Numbered from the stretch's first letter, positions 8,954 to 17,888 are shown. The stretch: 64,000 bases of DNA from Bacteroidota bacterium (GCA_016845175.1 JAERTD010000026.1:212278-276277), one strand, 5' to 3'. The notes: generated from the sequence alone by a model not told the origin. Made by a program: numbers and translations.

Positions 8954-9898
8954 ATGAAGAAACTAGCTGTTGTTGCATTTGGAGGAAATGCCCTTTTAAG
9001 AGCAGGGCAAAAAGGTACCATTGATGAACAGGAAGCAAATGCCTATGTTGCAAGCAAGAGTACCGTCAAACTAATAGACAGAGGTTACAATCTGGTGCTT
9101 ACCCATGGTAATGGCCCTCAGGTTGGCAATATACTATTGGCCAATACTGCCGGGAATAAACTCTATGGCATACCTGATATGCCCCTTGATATCAGTGTAG
9201 GCTATTCTCAGGGTTTTATTGGTTACATCCTGGAACAGCAATTACGTAATGTTTTGATGAGTAAGGACCTTGATCGCGACGTAATTACCATGCTAACTCA
9301 AGTGCTGGTTAATAAGGATGACGAAGCTTTTCAAGACCCTGTAAAACCTGTAGGGCCTTTCTTTACCAAGGAAGAAGCCGAAAAAATCATGAAAGAAAGT
9401 GAGTCGGTTTTCAAGGAAGATGCAGCAGGAAGAGGGTGGCGTAAGGTGGTAGCTTCACCCAAACCACTTGTGATTTATAATATGAGATCCATTGAAAAGA
9501 TTGCCAGAGAAGGTCATATTGTAATCGCCGTTGGTGGCGGTGGCATTCCTTGTTTTTATGTGGAAGAAAACAAACTACAGGGGATTGATGCTGTTATTGA
9601 TAAGGACTTGGCTTCTTCATTACTCGCTTCACAAATCAGGGCAGATAAGTTATTTATTCTGACCGATGTGCCTAAAGTATGTTTGAACTTCAACACGCCT
9701 CAGGAAAAGACTATAGACAGAATGTCCATTTTCGAAGCCAAGAAATATCTGAATGAAGGTCAGTTTGGTGAAGGCAGCATGGGACCTAAGATTAAAGCTG
9801 CGATTAATTTTGTGGAACATAGCGGTAAAGATGCCATCATTACTGAAACCAGTTTATTGGGAGTTGATGATGGGGGAACCAGAGTGACTATGGTCTAG
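8954..9898 (+). CDS. arcC: Carbamate kinase
   Basis: 314 residues from the ATG at 8954; the frame is open 30 nt further upstream but that part overlaps the predicted promoter. Motifs of the amino-acid-kinase fold are complete: AFGGNALLRAGQKGT at the N-terminus, THGNGPQVGN, GGGGIPC, DKDLASSLLAS and GSMGPKIKAA. The enzyme makes ATP from ADP and carbamoyl phosphate, giving CO2 and NH3, and is usually the last step of arginine, citrulline or purine-derived fermentation. No arginine deiminase or ornithine carbamoyltransferase gene is in the window, so the carbamoyl phosphate source is unknown. It converges on rex and overlaps its end by 11 nt. A Rex-like operator sits upstream, so it is probably induced under reducing conditions. 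Confidence 0.93.
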   Translation: MKKLAVVAFGGNALLRAGQKGTIDEQEANAYVASKSTVKLIDRGYNLVLTHGNGPQVGNILLANTAGNKLYGIPDMPLDISVGYSQGFIGYILEQQLRNVLMSKDLDRDVITMLTQVLVNKDDEAFQDPVKPVGPFFTKEEAEKIMKESESVFKEDAAGRGWRKVVASPKPLVIYNMRSIEKIAREGHIVIAVGGGGIPCFYVEENKLQGIDAVIDKDLASSLLASQIRADKLFILTDVPKVCLNFNTPQEKTIDRMSIFEAKKYLNEGQFGEGSMGPKIKAAINFVEHSGKDAIITETSLLGVDDGGTRVTMV

Positions 9899-10565
9899 CC
9901 TTGCTTTGTTTGGTTTCTGGAGCTTCATCTGGTAGCTTCACGTAGAAGGCTACCTTTTCCAATGTGGTAATCATATCATACTCTTCCAGGTAGATTTCAT
10001 CAGGGACGTTCACCGGTTTGGGTGTATAGTTCAATATGCCCTTAATTCCTGATTCTACCAGTAAATCACAGATTTCCGTAGTTTGACTCGCGGGTACAGT
10101 GATGATTCCTATTGTGATATCCTTCTCTTTGACAATCTTATGCATATCTTCAACCGAGAAACATTCCACGCCATTCATATAATTGCCAATTTTATCCGGA
10201 TTGGTGTCGAAACCGGCAACTATGGAAAGCTTATGACGCTTGCCACTGAAGTAATTTATTAAAGCACGACCTAAATTTCCCATCCCGACAACCGCAACGT
10301 TAATGCCTTCGTTGCTGTCAATGATTTCGCCGATCAAGTCGATAAGTTCTTGAATATTATAGCCTTTCCTAAGGGTTCCTGAATACCCGATAAGCATGAG
10401 GTCTCGCCTGACCTGAACGGAAGTGATGTGTTGAATCTGAGCAATCTCGTGTGAGAAGATATGTGATTTTCCGTTGTTTAGACAGATGAGTAATGCACGC
10501 CTGTACTGACTTAGACGTTCAATGGTTTTGTGTGGTAAATGCTTAAAGGATTTATTGGGATCCAT
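9888..10565 (-). CDS. rex: Redox-sensing transcriptional repressor Rex
   Basis: 225 residues, the usual Rex length. N-terminal winged helix (about 1-80) with HITSVQVRRDLMLIGYSGTLRKGYNI matching the DNA-recognition part, then a Rossmann domain with VVGMGNLGRALINYF binding NAD(H), and the C-terminal swapped helix. Rex binds DNA when NAD+ dominates and releases it when NADH rises, so it induces fermentative and anaerobic genes. Its own promoter (TTG - 20 nt - TACTTTTG) is directly followed by a dyad that fits a Rex site, pointing to autorepression. The gene end overlaps arcC by 11 nt, tail to tail. Confidence 0.93.
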   Translation of the reverse strand: MDPNKSFKHLPHKTIERLSQYRRALLICLNNGKSHIFSHEIAQIQHITSVQVRRDLMLIGYSGTLRKGYNIQELIDLIGEIIDSNEGINVAVVGMGNLGRALINYFSGKRHKLSIVAGFDTNPDKIGNYMNGVECFSVEDMHKIVKEKDITIGIITVPASQTTEICDLLVESGIKGILNYTPKPVNVPDEIYLEEYDMITTLEKVAFYVKLPDEAPETKQSKARP

Positions 10566-10572
10566 TCAATTC

Positions 10573-10590
10573 CTGTTAATAGTTTAACAG
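10573..10590. promoter_or_regulatory. Candidate Rex operator at the rex transcription start
   Basis: CTGTTAATAGTTTAACAG is an 18-bp dyad with perfect 7-bp arms and a 4-nt centre. Its inner part TGTTAA-n4-TTAACA fits Rex half-sites. It lies 2 nt downstream of the -7 box on the minus strand, covering the expected transcription start, the classic position for autorepression. Confidence 0.6.
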
Positions 10591-10592
10591 GG

Positions 10593-10623
10593 CAAAAGTA
10601 ATTGGGTTATCCATTCTATGCAA
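10593..10623 (-). promoter_or_regulatory. rex promoter
   Basis: Minus strand: TTG (-33, 10623-10621), 20-nt spacer, TACTTTTG (-7, 10600-10593), matching the Bacteroidota consensus TTTG/TAnnTTTG. The ATG is 28 nt past the -7 box. Confidence 0.65.
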
Positions 10624-10691
10624 GCATTTGTTAAAAAAATAACAAAGCCATATTGTTTTTAGATATATAAATGAGCTGGAAAGTGCCTGTA

Positions 10692-11631
10692 TTACCACTG
10701 AAAAGTGTAGCCCATAGAGAATTGTTTCCTTTGAAATAAGCCTCCTTCACAATAGATGCGGTGGTGATTTTTCAGCGTCCAGGAAGCACCCGCAATCACA
10801 TTCCATGGGTGAATAGGCGTCACATCTCCAGAATAGGATGCCACATTACCAATGATCTGGGCTACTTCTGGTGAAATCTCTTCAATGTCAACTGTACTGC
10901 TGAATGTCTGTCGGTTATTTACATACATGCTACCACCCCAGAAGGCAAAGCGCTGAGTGTTACTCTTGTTGTAAAACTGAACGCCAGCTTTAAAGCTTAG
11001 ATAATGATAGTAAAGTTTGCCTTCCATGTCATCAGGAAGGGTTTCCGAATAATTATAATCTACAACTATGAATACCTGATCAAAAGCTATATTCAGGCTG
11101 GTACCTATACCATAGGTTGGACCATGATACTTCGCGGTCTTTTAATTCAAAGGAGGTGTCAATGGGAATACTGCCTACATCTTCAATACTTAGCGTAAAT
11201 GAAGGAATACTGAGACCAGGGTCTATTTCACCTTCCGTATATCCGGCTACGGCGTATACATTCAAAAAAGGGAAGAGCCAAATATTGGGTCTGATGCTAA
11301 GGTTATATTCTCTGGCACTTGTGTTTTGAATCATGGTGTCAGGGGTGATGGAAATCTTTTCTGTAGAGTCTGTTATAATAAGATTGCTGGCACTGAAAGA
11401 TTGCGAATAATACAGCCCATGTAAACCCACACCATAGGGAAGATCAAAGCCATATCCTTTTTTCGCCAATGCTTTTCCAAAGAGTGGAAAAACGGCTTTA
11501 TGTTCCTGCTGTTGATTGCTTGTAGCTTGCTTTAAATCAAGCCCTTTGCCTCCATGCTGGGCTAAAACATCCTTACATAACACCAGACAGTATAAAATGA
11601 GAATGGAGGCTAATAATCTAAAAGACAGCAT
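10692..11631 (-). pseudogene. Frameshifted outer-membrane protein gene (DUF6588-like)
   Basis: Two open frames belong to one gene. The first (start 11631, signal peptide ending near VLAQ) runs to a TGA at 11080; the second carries the rest to 10692. In the +1 frame the sequence continues as GPTYGIGTSLNIAFDQVFIVVDYNYSETLPDDMEGK without a stop, so one extra base between about 11144 and 11081 explains the break; total length 940 nt is one more than a multiple of three. The rebuilt protein of about 312 residues is strand-rich and ends in an aromatic residue (YTFQW), like an outer-membrane beta-barrel. Resemblance to DUF6588 proteins is from memory and tentative. Starts 8 nt after the exchanger gene, so it is the last gene of that operon. 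Confidence 0.7.
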
Positions 11632-11639
11632 AGTTCGTT

Positions 11640-12593
11640 TTATTGTAAAAAGATTGAGTAGTATAAAAAAGCGGCATATCCAAACATCATGAGCAATCCT
11701 TCCCATCGTGTTATGGTGCGTTTTGTTTTTCCTGATTTGATAAACAGCAGCAGCAGCAAACTTCCGATGAGTAGCAAACCTACTTGCATATTCATTTTTG
11801 AATCGTAGGGGATGGGTTTGATTAAAGCACTGACACCCAGAACCAAAAGTATATTGAATATGTTAGAGCCAATGGCATTCCCGATGGCAATGGCGGAATT
11901 TTTCTTCAGGGATGCAATGATCGATGTGACCAATTCTGGTAAGGAAGTGGCTGAGGCAATCAATGTCAACCCAATAACTGATTGCGAAATGCCGAGGTCT
12001 GTAGCCACTTGTTCGGCTCCTTCAACAATCCATTTCCCTCCAAAATACAGCCCCAACATGCCCAATGCTATAAAAGCAACCGATCTGAATAAAGTCAATT
12101 GCTTGATACTTACCGAATCATCGCCTCCTTGGGCAGAGGATTTAAAAAAAGTCAGATAGAGAAAATATGCCAGAAGGGCGAGTAAGATAATACCATCGAA
12201 TCTGTTGATGCTGTTGTTACGCCCAAACATAAGGTCATTGGCCAATAGCAATAGCAATAGGGTGATCACAAAGTTAAAAGGCAAATCACGGTTGATGGTG
12301 GCTTTATCTACTTTTATTGGGAAAATAAAAGCCGCAATACCAACAATTAATAGTGTATTTATAATATTGCTTCCAATCACATTGCCTATGGCCAGATCGG
12401 TATTGCCTTCCGTGCTGGCAAACACATTGATCACCAACTCGGGTAATGAAGTTCCCAGAGCTACGATGGTAAGACCAATGATGATCTGAGGCAGGCCAAA
12501 ACGCAAACCAATGGAGCCTGCTCCATCCACGAGCCATTTTGCACCCATGATTAGAACAATAAAGCCGAGTGCAAAAAATATATAGGTCATCAT
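11640..12593 (-). CDS. Calcium/sodium antiporter (CaCA family, YrbG-like)
   Basis: 317 residues, about ten membrane segments. Both alpha-repeats are present: TIVALGTSLPELVINVFAS with GNVIGSNIINTLLIVG in the first half and TLIASATSLPELVTSIIAS with GNAIGSNIFNILLVLG in the second. The GTSLPE/ATSLPE and GSNI residues form the cation site of the Na+/Ca2+ exchanger superfamily. Predicted to move Ca2+ (or another cation) across the inner membrane in exchange for Na+ or H+. Follows yggS by 17 nt and is followed by the frameshifted outer-membrane gene after 8 nt, so the three are probably one transcript. Confidence 0.9.
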   Translation of the reverse strand: MMTYIFFALGFIVLIMGAKWLVDGAGSIGLRFGLPQIIIGLTIVALGTSLPELVINVFASTEGNTDLAIGNVIGSNIINTLLIVGIAAFIFPIKVDKATINRDLPFNFVITLLLLLLANDLMFGRNNSINRFDGIILLALLAYFLYLTFFKSSAQGGDDSVSIKQLTLFRSVAFIALGMLGLYFGGKWIVEGAEQVATDLGISQSVIGLTLIASATSLPELVTSIIASLKKNSAIAIGNAIGSNIFNILLVLGVSALIKPIPYDSKMNMQVGLLLIGSLLLLLFIKSGKTKRTITRWEGLLMMFGYAAFLYYSIFLQ

Positions 12594-12610
12594 AAGCTAA
12601 GGAGATACTT

Positions 12611-13291
12611 CTAATGAATACTTCCGGTGTTTCTGCTTCCAAAGATGGCGGTGCCTACCCTGATCATCGTAGAGCCAGAATCAATGGCCAGTTGATAATC
12701 TCCTGACATACCCATGGAGATCTCCTTAAAGCTGCTCTGATCGTTGAAATAATTTTCTTTCAGAAAATTGAATTGCGCAGTCAGGTTTTGGAATTCCTGC
12801 TTAATCTGATCCTGATCATAGGTATAGGTGGCCATCCCCATTACCCCGACAATGTGGATGTTTTGCAGTTGTTTGAAAGATTGATCTTCAAGAATAGCTT
12901 TGGCTTCCTCAATGTTTAGTCCGAATTTACTTTCTTCTTCAGCAATGTGAAACTGCAACAGACAATTAATGCTTCTGTCGTGTTTTTCAGCCTGACGATT
13001 GATTTCGCCCAGGAGCTTTAAACTGTCAACTGCGTGGATATAACTTACAAAAGGAGCAATATATTTCACCTTGTTTCTCTGCAGATGTCCGATGAAGTGC
13101 CACTCTATATCTTGTGGTAATAAGGGCTGTTTCCTGGCCAGATCCTGTGCTTTATTCTCACCAAATACCCTTTGGCCAGCATCATAGGCTTGCTGAATAA
13201 GTTCCACAGGTTTGGTTTTAGAAACGGCAACCAGCTTGACAGTTTCATCTAGTGTACTGAGAAATTGTTGGAGATTCTCCGAAATCTTCAT
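12611..13291 (-). CDS. yggS: YggS family PLP homeostasis protein
   Basis: 226 residues from the ATG at 13291; an in-frame upstream extension to 13372 overlaps the promoter and does not look like the family. The PLP-binding lysine lies in LVAVSKTKP near the N-terminus, followed by the family blocks VFGENKAQD, WHFIGHLQRNK, GVMGMATY and the C-terminal SMGMSGDYQLAI and STMIRVGTAIFG. YggS/PLPBP proteins fold as an alanine-racemase-like barrel and buffer pyridoxal phosphate rather than catalyse a known reaction. A -7 box TAACTTTG (13306-13313, minus) lies 15 nt upstream of the ATG. Head of the three-gene minus-strand operon; divergent from the sulfatase. Confidence 0.92.
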   Translation of the reverse strand: MKISENLQQFLSTLDETVKLVAVSKTKPVELIQQAYDAGQRVFGENKAQDLARKQPLLPQDIEWHFIGHLQRNKVKYIAPFVSYIHAVDSLKLLGEINRQAEKHDRSINCLLQFHIAEEESKFGLNIEEAKAILEDQSFKQLQNIHIVGVMGMATYTYDQDQIKQEFQNLTAQFNFLKENYFNDQSSFKEISMGMSGDYQLAIDSGSTMIRVGTAIFGSRNTGSIH

Positions 13292-13429
13292 TCCAGTTTT
13301 TTTTGCAAAGTTAGAATTAATGGTGTTTCCTGTTTTAATTGGCCGCAAATTGTTCACTGTTGCTTCATGCATCCCTTGCCCTTAGTTTCAAAAGACAAAT
13401 ATTCTATTTTTGCTAAACATTCACTCGAT

Positions 13430-15289
13430 ATGAGAATCCCATTATCTCTTTTCAAACAACTGATTTTTTTGCTGATAGTATTTGCCGTGGAACGAGCAAT
13501 CTTTCTGTTGTATTATCGACCCCTACTGATGTTTGATGAGATAGGATTTATTGAGGCAAGCTCCGTATTTTATCATGCTCTGAAACTGGATGTTTCCACT
13601 GCATCCTATATCCTGATCCTTCCCATGGTCCTGATGATGCTGCAGCTGTATGGGAAGCCTAAATTCTTTGAAAAGGCATTGTTATGGTATTATGGACAGT
13701 TTCTTTTTATCTATTTGTTAATAGCCTCAGGAGAAATGGGGTTGTATGGTGAATGGAAATCTAAACTTTCTACTAAAGCTTTACTATATCTTAAACAGCC
13801 CATGGAAGTTATACAGTCGGTGTCAACTTCTGAATTCATTGGGCTGTGGGTGTTGGTCATTGGACAGTGGTTTCTATTCTTTTTTCTATTTAAAAGATTT
13901 GTTCAGCGATCGAATGGGGACATAGTTATCAACAGAGGTTGGAAACCACTCACAGGAGCACTTGTATGTATACCATTGATATTTATAGGCATCAGAGGTG
14001 GCTTGGGACAAATACCCATTACCACCAGCCAATCCTATTTCTCAAAGCATAATATTTTAAATGCCTCTGCAGTAAATGTGGGCTATAATTTGGCCTTTAG
14101 CGTGCTCAATCATGCTTTTGTTGGTGATGAAAATATCTTTAAAACCATGGAGGATTCTGAGGCCAGAAAGTTAGTCGATGATATACACCATGTGGAGAAA
14201 GATACTACCCTGTCTATTCTCAATACAACCCAACCCAACATCCTCATTATTATGTTGGAAAGTTGGTCGGGAGATTTGGTTGAGAGTCTTGGTGGATTGC
14301 CAGGGATTACACCGGAATTCAGAAAGCTTGAACAAGAAGGTTTACTGTTTACCAACTATTATGCAAGTGGAAACCGCTCGCAGCAGGCGATGGCCAGTCT
14401 GTATGCTGGTTTTCCAGGTTTGCCGGTGACTACGCTTACCAACCACCCAGAAAAATACTCCTCCGTACCCAGTATGGTGAAACAACTAAATGAGGCAGGC
14501 TATTATACTTCTTTTCATTTTGGTGGGGAACTGAATTACGGGAATATCAAGTCATATCTTATTGCCAACGAATTTGACAATATTGTTGAGGGAAAAGATA
14601 TTGATTCAGAGCTGCCCAGAGGTAAGCTGGGACTTCACGACGGCTACTTATTTGATGTGGTGGCAAAAGATTTAAATGCTATGCAAAAACCATTCTTTGC
14701 TACTGCCTTTACTTTAAGTTCACACGCACCCTACGACCAGCCTGGAGACAGACCCATTGATTGGATTGACCTGGAAAGAAATTTTGTGAATTCCGCTCAT
14801 TATACGGATCGATGTTTGGGCGATTTCTTTAACCAAATTAAGAAGGAAGAATGGTATAGGGAAAGCCTGATATTTGTCTTTGCTGATCATTCGCACAACT
14901 CATACAAAAACTTTCCTTTGACTAGCTTCGATTATCATAGGGTACCCCTGTTAATTACCGGTGGAGCCCTGAAGGATTCATTGAGGGGCAAACAAATGGA
15001 AACCATAGTTTCCAATGTGGACCTGACAAAAACCATCCTTCATCAACTGGGTTTGCCTTCCCGGAAATTCCCCTGGAGTAAAGATATCTTCAATCCTTAT
15101 ACACCACAGTTTGCTTTCTTCGAATTAGGTAAGGGCTTTGGATGGAAGAAGCCAGAAGGTGAGATTGTTGTGAATATCTTTGACAATCATTATTATATCA
15201 AAAATGTTCCTGATGAACTCAGGCTTCAGTATGAAAAGGAAGGCAAAGCCTATATTCAGTTGTTGTTTGAGGAGTTCCTTACTTATTAG
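13430..15289 (+). CDS. LTA synthase family sulfatase-fold membrane enzyme
   Basis: 619 residues from the ATG at 13430, 18 nt after a -7 box TATTTTTG (13405-13412). Five N-terminal membrane segments (about 10-240) precede an extracytoplasmic alkaline-phosphatase/sulfatase domain. Metal-site motifs are visible: IIMLESWSGD (Glu), the nucleophile region ASGNRSQQAMAS, and FADHSHN (Asp, His). The usual nucleophile in Gram-positive LtaS is Thr; here a Ser follows NR. In Gram-negative bacteria such proteins transfer phosphoglycerol or phosphoethanolamine groups to glycans or lipids. The target is unknown. Its 3' end overlaps the convergent flavodoxin gene by 4 nt. Confidence 0.86.
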   Translation: MRIPLSLFKQLIFLLIVFAVERAIFLLYYRPLLMFDEIGFIEASSVFYHALKLDVSTASYILILPMVLMMLQLYGKPKFFEKALLWYYGQFLFIYLLIASGEMGLYGEWKSKLSTKALLYLKQPMEVIQSVSTSEFIGLWVLVIGQWFLFFFLFKRFVQRSNGDIVINRGWKPLTGALVCIPLIFIGIRGGLGQIPITTSQSYFSKHNILNASAVNVGYNLAFSVLNHAFVGDENIFKTMEDSEARKLVDDIHHVEKDTTLSILNTTQPNILIIMLESWSGDLVESLGGLPGITPEFRKLEQEGLLFTNYYASGNRSQQAMASLYAGFPGLPVTTLTNHPEKYSSVPSMVKQLNEAGYYTSFHFGGELNYGNIKSYLIANEFDNIVEGKDIDSELPRGKLGLHDGYLFDVVAKDLNAMQKPFFATAFTLSSHAPYDQPGDRPIDWIDLERNFVNSAHYTDRCLGDFFNQIKKEEWYRESLIFVFADHSHNSYKNFPLTSFDYHRVPLLITGGALKDSLRGKQMETIVSNVDLTKTILHQLGLPSRKFPWSKDIFNPYTPQFAFFELGKGFGWKKPEGEIVVNIFDNHYYIKNVPDELRLQYEKEGKAYIQLLFEEFLTY

Positions 15290-15756
15290 AACTTTTGGGC
15301 AAATGTTGATAGCGCAGATTCATCGAAAGTAGAAACGTTTTCTTTGGTTTTTGCAATTTTCTCAATGATCTTTCTTTCAAAGAAATTCATTTTGCTAAAG
15401 TCGAAGGCACCACCAAAAAGACCATGGGCATGTGCATGAGTTCTCAGTGATTCTGGAAATGCATTGTTAAACTGTTCTTCAGCTGTTTCTCCTTCATACA
15501 TACAACACAAGAACAGTCCCAGTGGTTTACTCAACAAGGCTTTCTTATTTTTATCGCAAAAACGTTTCATTTTGCCTTGAATGCTTCCAGCATGTATGGA
15601 TCCGCCTAATATTATCCTGTCAGCTTCACCAAGCTTGGGATTGCTGTTTGCATTTAAATTCACAACAATAATATCACCCTTCAACTGCTTTTGAAGCATT
15701 TGTGCAGCATTTTCAGTACAACCATGATGGCTGGTGTAGATGATCAGTGTCTTCAT
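15286..15756 (-). CDS. Flavodoxin-domain protein
   Basis: 156 residues from the ATG. The N-terminus TLIIYTSHHGCTENAAQML is a flavodoxin phosphate-binding loop, followed by IILGGSIHAGSIQGKMKRF, which matches the Flavodoxin_5 group that includes the HemG protoporphyrinogen oxidase of gamma-proteobacteria. It probably binds FMN and carries electrons; a HemG role is not established because no haem genes are adjacent. A His-rich stretch (THAHAHG) occurs near residue 108. Separated by 29 nt from the next upstream flavodoxin-fold gene, so co-transcription is likely. Confidence 0.8.
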   Translation of the reverse strand: MKTLIIYTSHHGCTENAAQMLQKQLKGDIIVVNLNANSNPKLGEADRIILGGSIHAGSIQGKMKRFCDKNKKALLSKPLGLFLCCMYEGETAEEQFNNAFPESLRTHAHAHGLFGGAFDFSKMNFFERKIIEKIAKTKENVSTFDESALSTFAQKF

Positions 15757-15785
15757 CAATTCTCTGTTTTAGAGCCAAATACGTG

Positions 15786-16316
15786 CTAGTTTCCAGTTTT
15801 TACTTTTGTTATAAACTCATCCAGTTTTCCAGCTACTTCTGTTGAAATGGCTTTGTTTTCCAACCAGCCGTGAACATCTCCTAAATAGGTCATGCCCAGA
15901 TAGTTTGCTGTTTCGCTAAAGGGCATTTGAAAACCATTCTTGAGTTCTTTGCCCGCACCACAACTCAGCATGGCCATTGATTTCCCCCTGAGTTGCCTTC
16001 CCAGATCCTTGTTGATAAATATCAAATCACCCAATCTGTCAAAAAAGTTTTTCATTACAGCGCTCATGGCATAAAAATATACCGGTGTTGCAAAAATGAT
16101 GGTGTCGTATTTCTCAATTATGGTGGTAATCAATTCAAGAAACTCATCGTTCTTGTTTTTAAATTCATAGTCGAAATACCCGATGTTTTTTCCATGCAAG
16201 TCTACAAGCTCATAGGCTTCTTTTTCAATTAAATAATCAACCAGGGTGCGGGTGGCTCCACTACTTCGGGCGCTGCCCATAATGATTACTGTTTTGCTCA
16301 TATTATCAGGGGTCAT
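15786..16316 (-). CDS. NAD(P)H-dependent FMN reductase-like flavoprotein
   Basis: 176 residues from the ATG that follows the TPR gene stop after one base (TAATATG); a second ATG at 16301 gives MSKTVIIMGSARSSGATRT, which looks more like the family start, so the first five residues are uncertain. The FMN phosphate loop GSARSSGATRT and the block FATPVYFYAMSAVMKNFFDRL are typical of the NADPH-dependent FMN reductase/iron-sulfur flavoprotein superfamily; the iron-sulfur cysteines of Isf proteins are absent. Predicted cytoplasmic redox enzyme. The tight coupling to a secreted TPR protein is unusual. Confidence 0.8.
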   Translation of the reverse strand: MTPDNMSKTVIIMGSARSSGATRTLVDYLIEKEAYELVDLHGKNIGYFDYEFKNKNDEFLELITTIIEKYDTIIFATPVYFYAMSAVMKNFFDRLGDLIFINKDLGRQLRGKSMAMLSCGAGKELKNGFQMPFSETANYLGMTYLGDVHGWLENKAISTEVAGKLDEFITKVKTGN

Positions 16317-16317
16317 A

Positions 16318-17802
16318 TTAGTTGGCGTTTTTTATGCGTTCGATGGCTTTTTCTGCCTTTGCTTCAATATACTCATAATAACTATCATCGAAGAGCTTGA
16401 GAGACTTTTCGTAATAGCTTAAGGCCAGCTGATCTTCAGTTCCTTCATGCATCTGTCCCAATACTAAAGCAGCTTCAGCAGCAAAATAATAAGACGATCC
16501 ACTGCCTTTTGAGATCACATCCGATAATTGAATTTCAGCTTGCTGAGGTTTCTCATTGTGAAGATCCAGTTTGGCCTGGAGTAATTGGTATTCAAGCTTA
16601 TGAGCCAGTGGTGTAGTTGGGGTCACCTTAAAAAGATGAAGGTATTTGCTGGCTCCTTCGTAATATCCTCCATTCATCAGCCTTTTGGAATTCAACAGAT
16701 TGATATCGGGTATATAATCCAGGGTGGCATCATAATAGGCTTCCCTGTCTCTCTCGGTTATACTGCTTCCTGTTGATTTTGCAAGATGGATATGATGAGT
16801 GTAGGCTGAAGTGTCACCTTCACAAAGATTAATCACAGCCAATTTATAATTGAGCTCTTTGATATAATCCTCTTCTTCTTCATTGGATAAATAGGTGTTC
16901 AGATAATCCCTGGCCTCAGCCTCCAGCTGTCTGAATTTTATTTTGCCCCACATATAGTAATAGGGATCGAAAGCTATTTCCACCTTATCTAAGTTAAATT
17001 TCTTCAAAGATTCAATGGCCTCATCATTTCTGTTGACATTATAGGCAATATTGGCATGGAAGTAATGAAGCAAACTGTGGTTGAAAATCAAGTTGCTATC
17101 CAATGTTTGTAGGAAATCATAAGCTTTTTTGGGGTCTTTGCTTAGTTTGAAAGCAAAGATGTTGAATAAGGCAGCTTCTGCTTCAAGTCCGGTGACTGAT
17201 TGCGCATTCTTATAATATGATTTCATAATACGCTCACCAGTCTCGTCATCTCCATGAACACCAAAGGCGGCAGCTGCCCACTTTACAAAAGGAGGGAGGT
17301 TGGCGATTGAGAAATTGAACATGCCCTCCAGCTTTTGGTTGGCCATCATATCGGGATGCCGTTTGATACTTTTCTGGGTTTTTGTATAGCCTCCATAGGC
17401 ATTGCGTAAGCCACTTAAGCGGTCGCCATAAATGATATTGACAATGCCATATTCAAGTTGCATTTCAGCTTCAACAATGAGGTAGTGGGGTGAATCTTCG
17501 AATTGACCATCCATGATGGCCCTTCTTTCTTTGTAGGCTTCCCTGAATGTATCGTAGGCATCGCGATCGGTAGTGATAACAAGTTCATACACATCGCTCA
17601 GATTATCAAGGTAATAAGTGTAATGATTATCCGGATTCACCAGCCTTTCCTGTTTTAGCAGGTCGCGTGCAGTTGCCATTCTAAGGTCCATAATGGCCTT
17701 TAAAGCTCCCTGGCAATTCTCATTAAATTCATAGCCGGCTCTGAGACCATGGGGTAGTGAAAAAAGCAATATGATGGAGGTGAAAAGCGTTTTAAATGGC
17801 AT
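16318..17802 (-). CDS. Secreted TPR-repeat protein of unknown function
   Basis: 494 residues from the ATG; a GTG 12 nt upstream is possible but leaves almost no leader behind the predicted promoter. A signal peptide (MPFKTLFTSIILLFSLPHG and on to about residue 22, no lipobox Cys) is followed by helical repeats: segments such as LLHYFHANIAYNVNRNDEAI, LEYQLLQAKLDLHNEKPQQA and EAALVLGQMHEGTEDQLAL fit TPR spacing. No catalytic motif seen. Probably periplasmic and involved in protein-protein contacts. It heads an operon with two flavodoxin-fold proteins. I cannot assign a function. Confidence 0.75.
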   Translation of the reverse strand: MPFKTLFTSIILLFSLPHGLRAGYEFNENCQGALKAIMDLRMATARDLLKQERLVNPDNHYTYYLDNLSDVYELVITTDRDAYDTFREAYKERRAIMDGQFEDSPHYLIVEAEMQLEYGIVNIIYGDRLSGLRNAYGGYTKTQKSIKRHPDMMANQKLEGMFNFSIANLPPFVKWAAAAFGVHGDDETGERIMKSYYKNAQSVTGLEAEAALFNIFAFKLSKDPKKAYDFLQTLDSNLIFNHSLLHYFHANIAYNVNRNDEAIESLKKFNLDKVEIAFDPYYYMWGKIKFRQLEAEARDYLNTYLSNEEEEDYIKELNYKLAVINLCEGDTSAYTHHIHLAKSTGSSITERDREAYYDATLDYIPDINLLNSKRLMNGGYYEGASKYLHLFKVTPTTPLAHKLEYQLLQAKLDLHNEKPQQAEIQLSDVISKGSGSSYYFAAEAALVLGQMHEGTEDQLALSYYEKSLKLFDDSYYEYIEAKAEKAIERIKNAN

Positions 17803-17827
17803 GAATTGAAGCACTGATATAGCTCAG

Positions 17828-17860
17828 CAAAGATATAAATTCTTACTTTCGTTCTTCAAA
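17828..17860 (-). promoter_or_regulatory. Promoter of the TPR-flavodoxin operon
   Basis: Minus strand: TTTG (17860-17857), 21-nt spacer, TATCTTTG (17835-17828). Both boxes match the Bacteroidota consensus. Predicted start of transcription near 17821, about 19 nt before the ATG at 17802. Confidence 0.6.
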
Positions 17861-17888
17861 ACCAAAGCCTGGCCAAAATACTTATATT

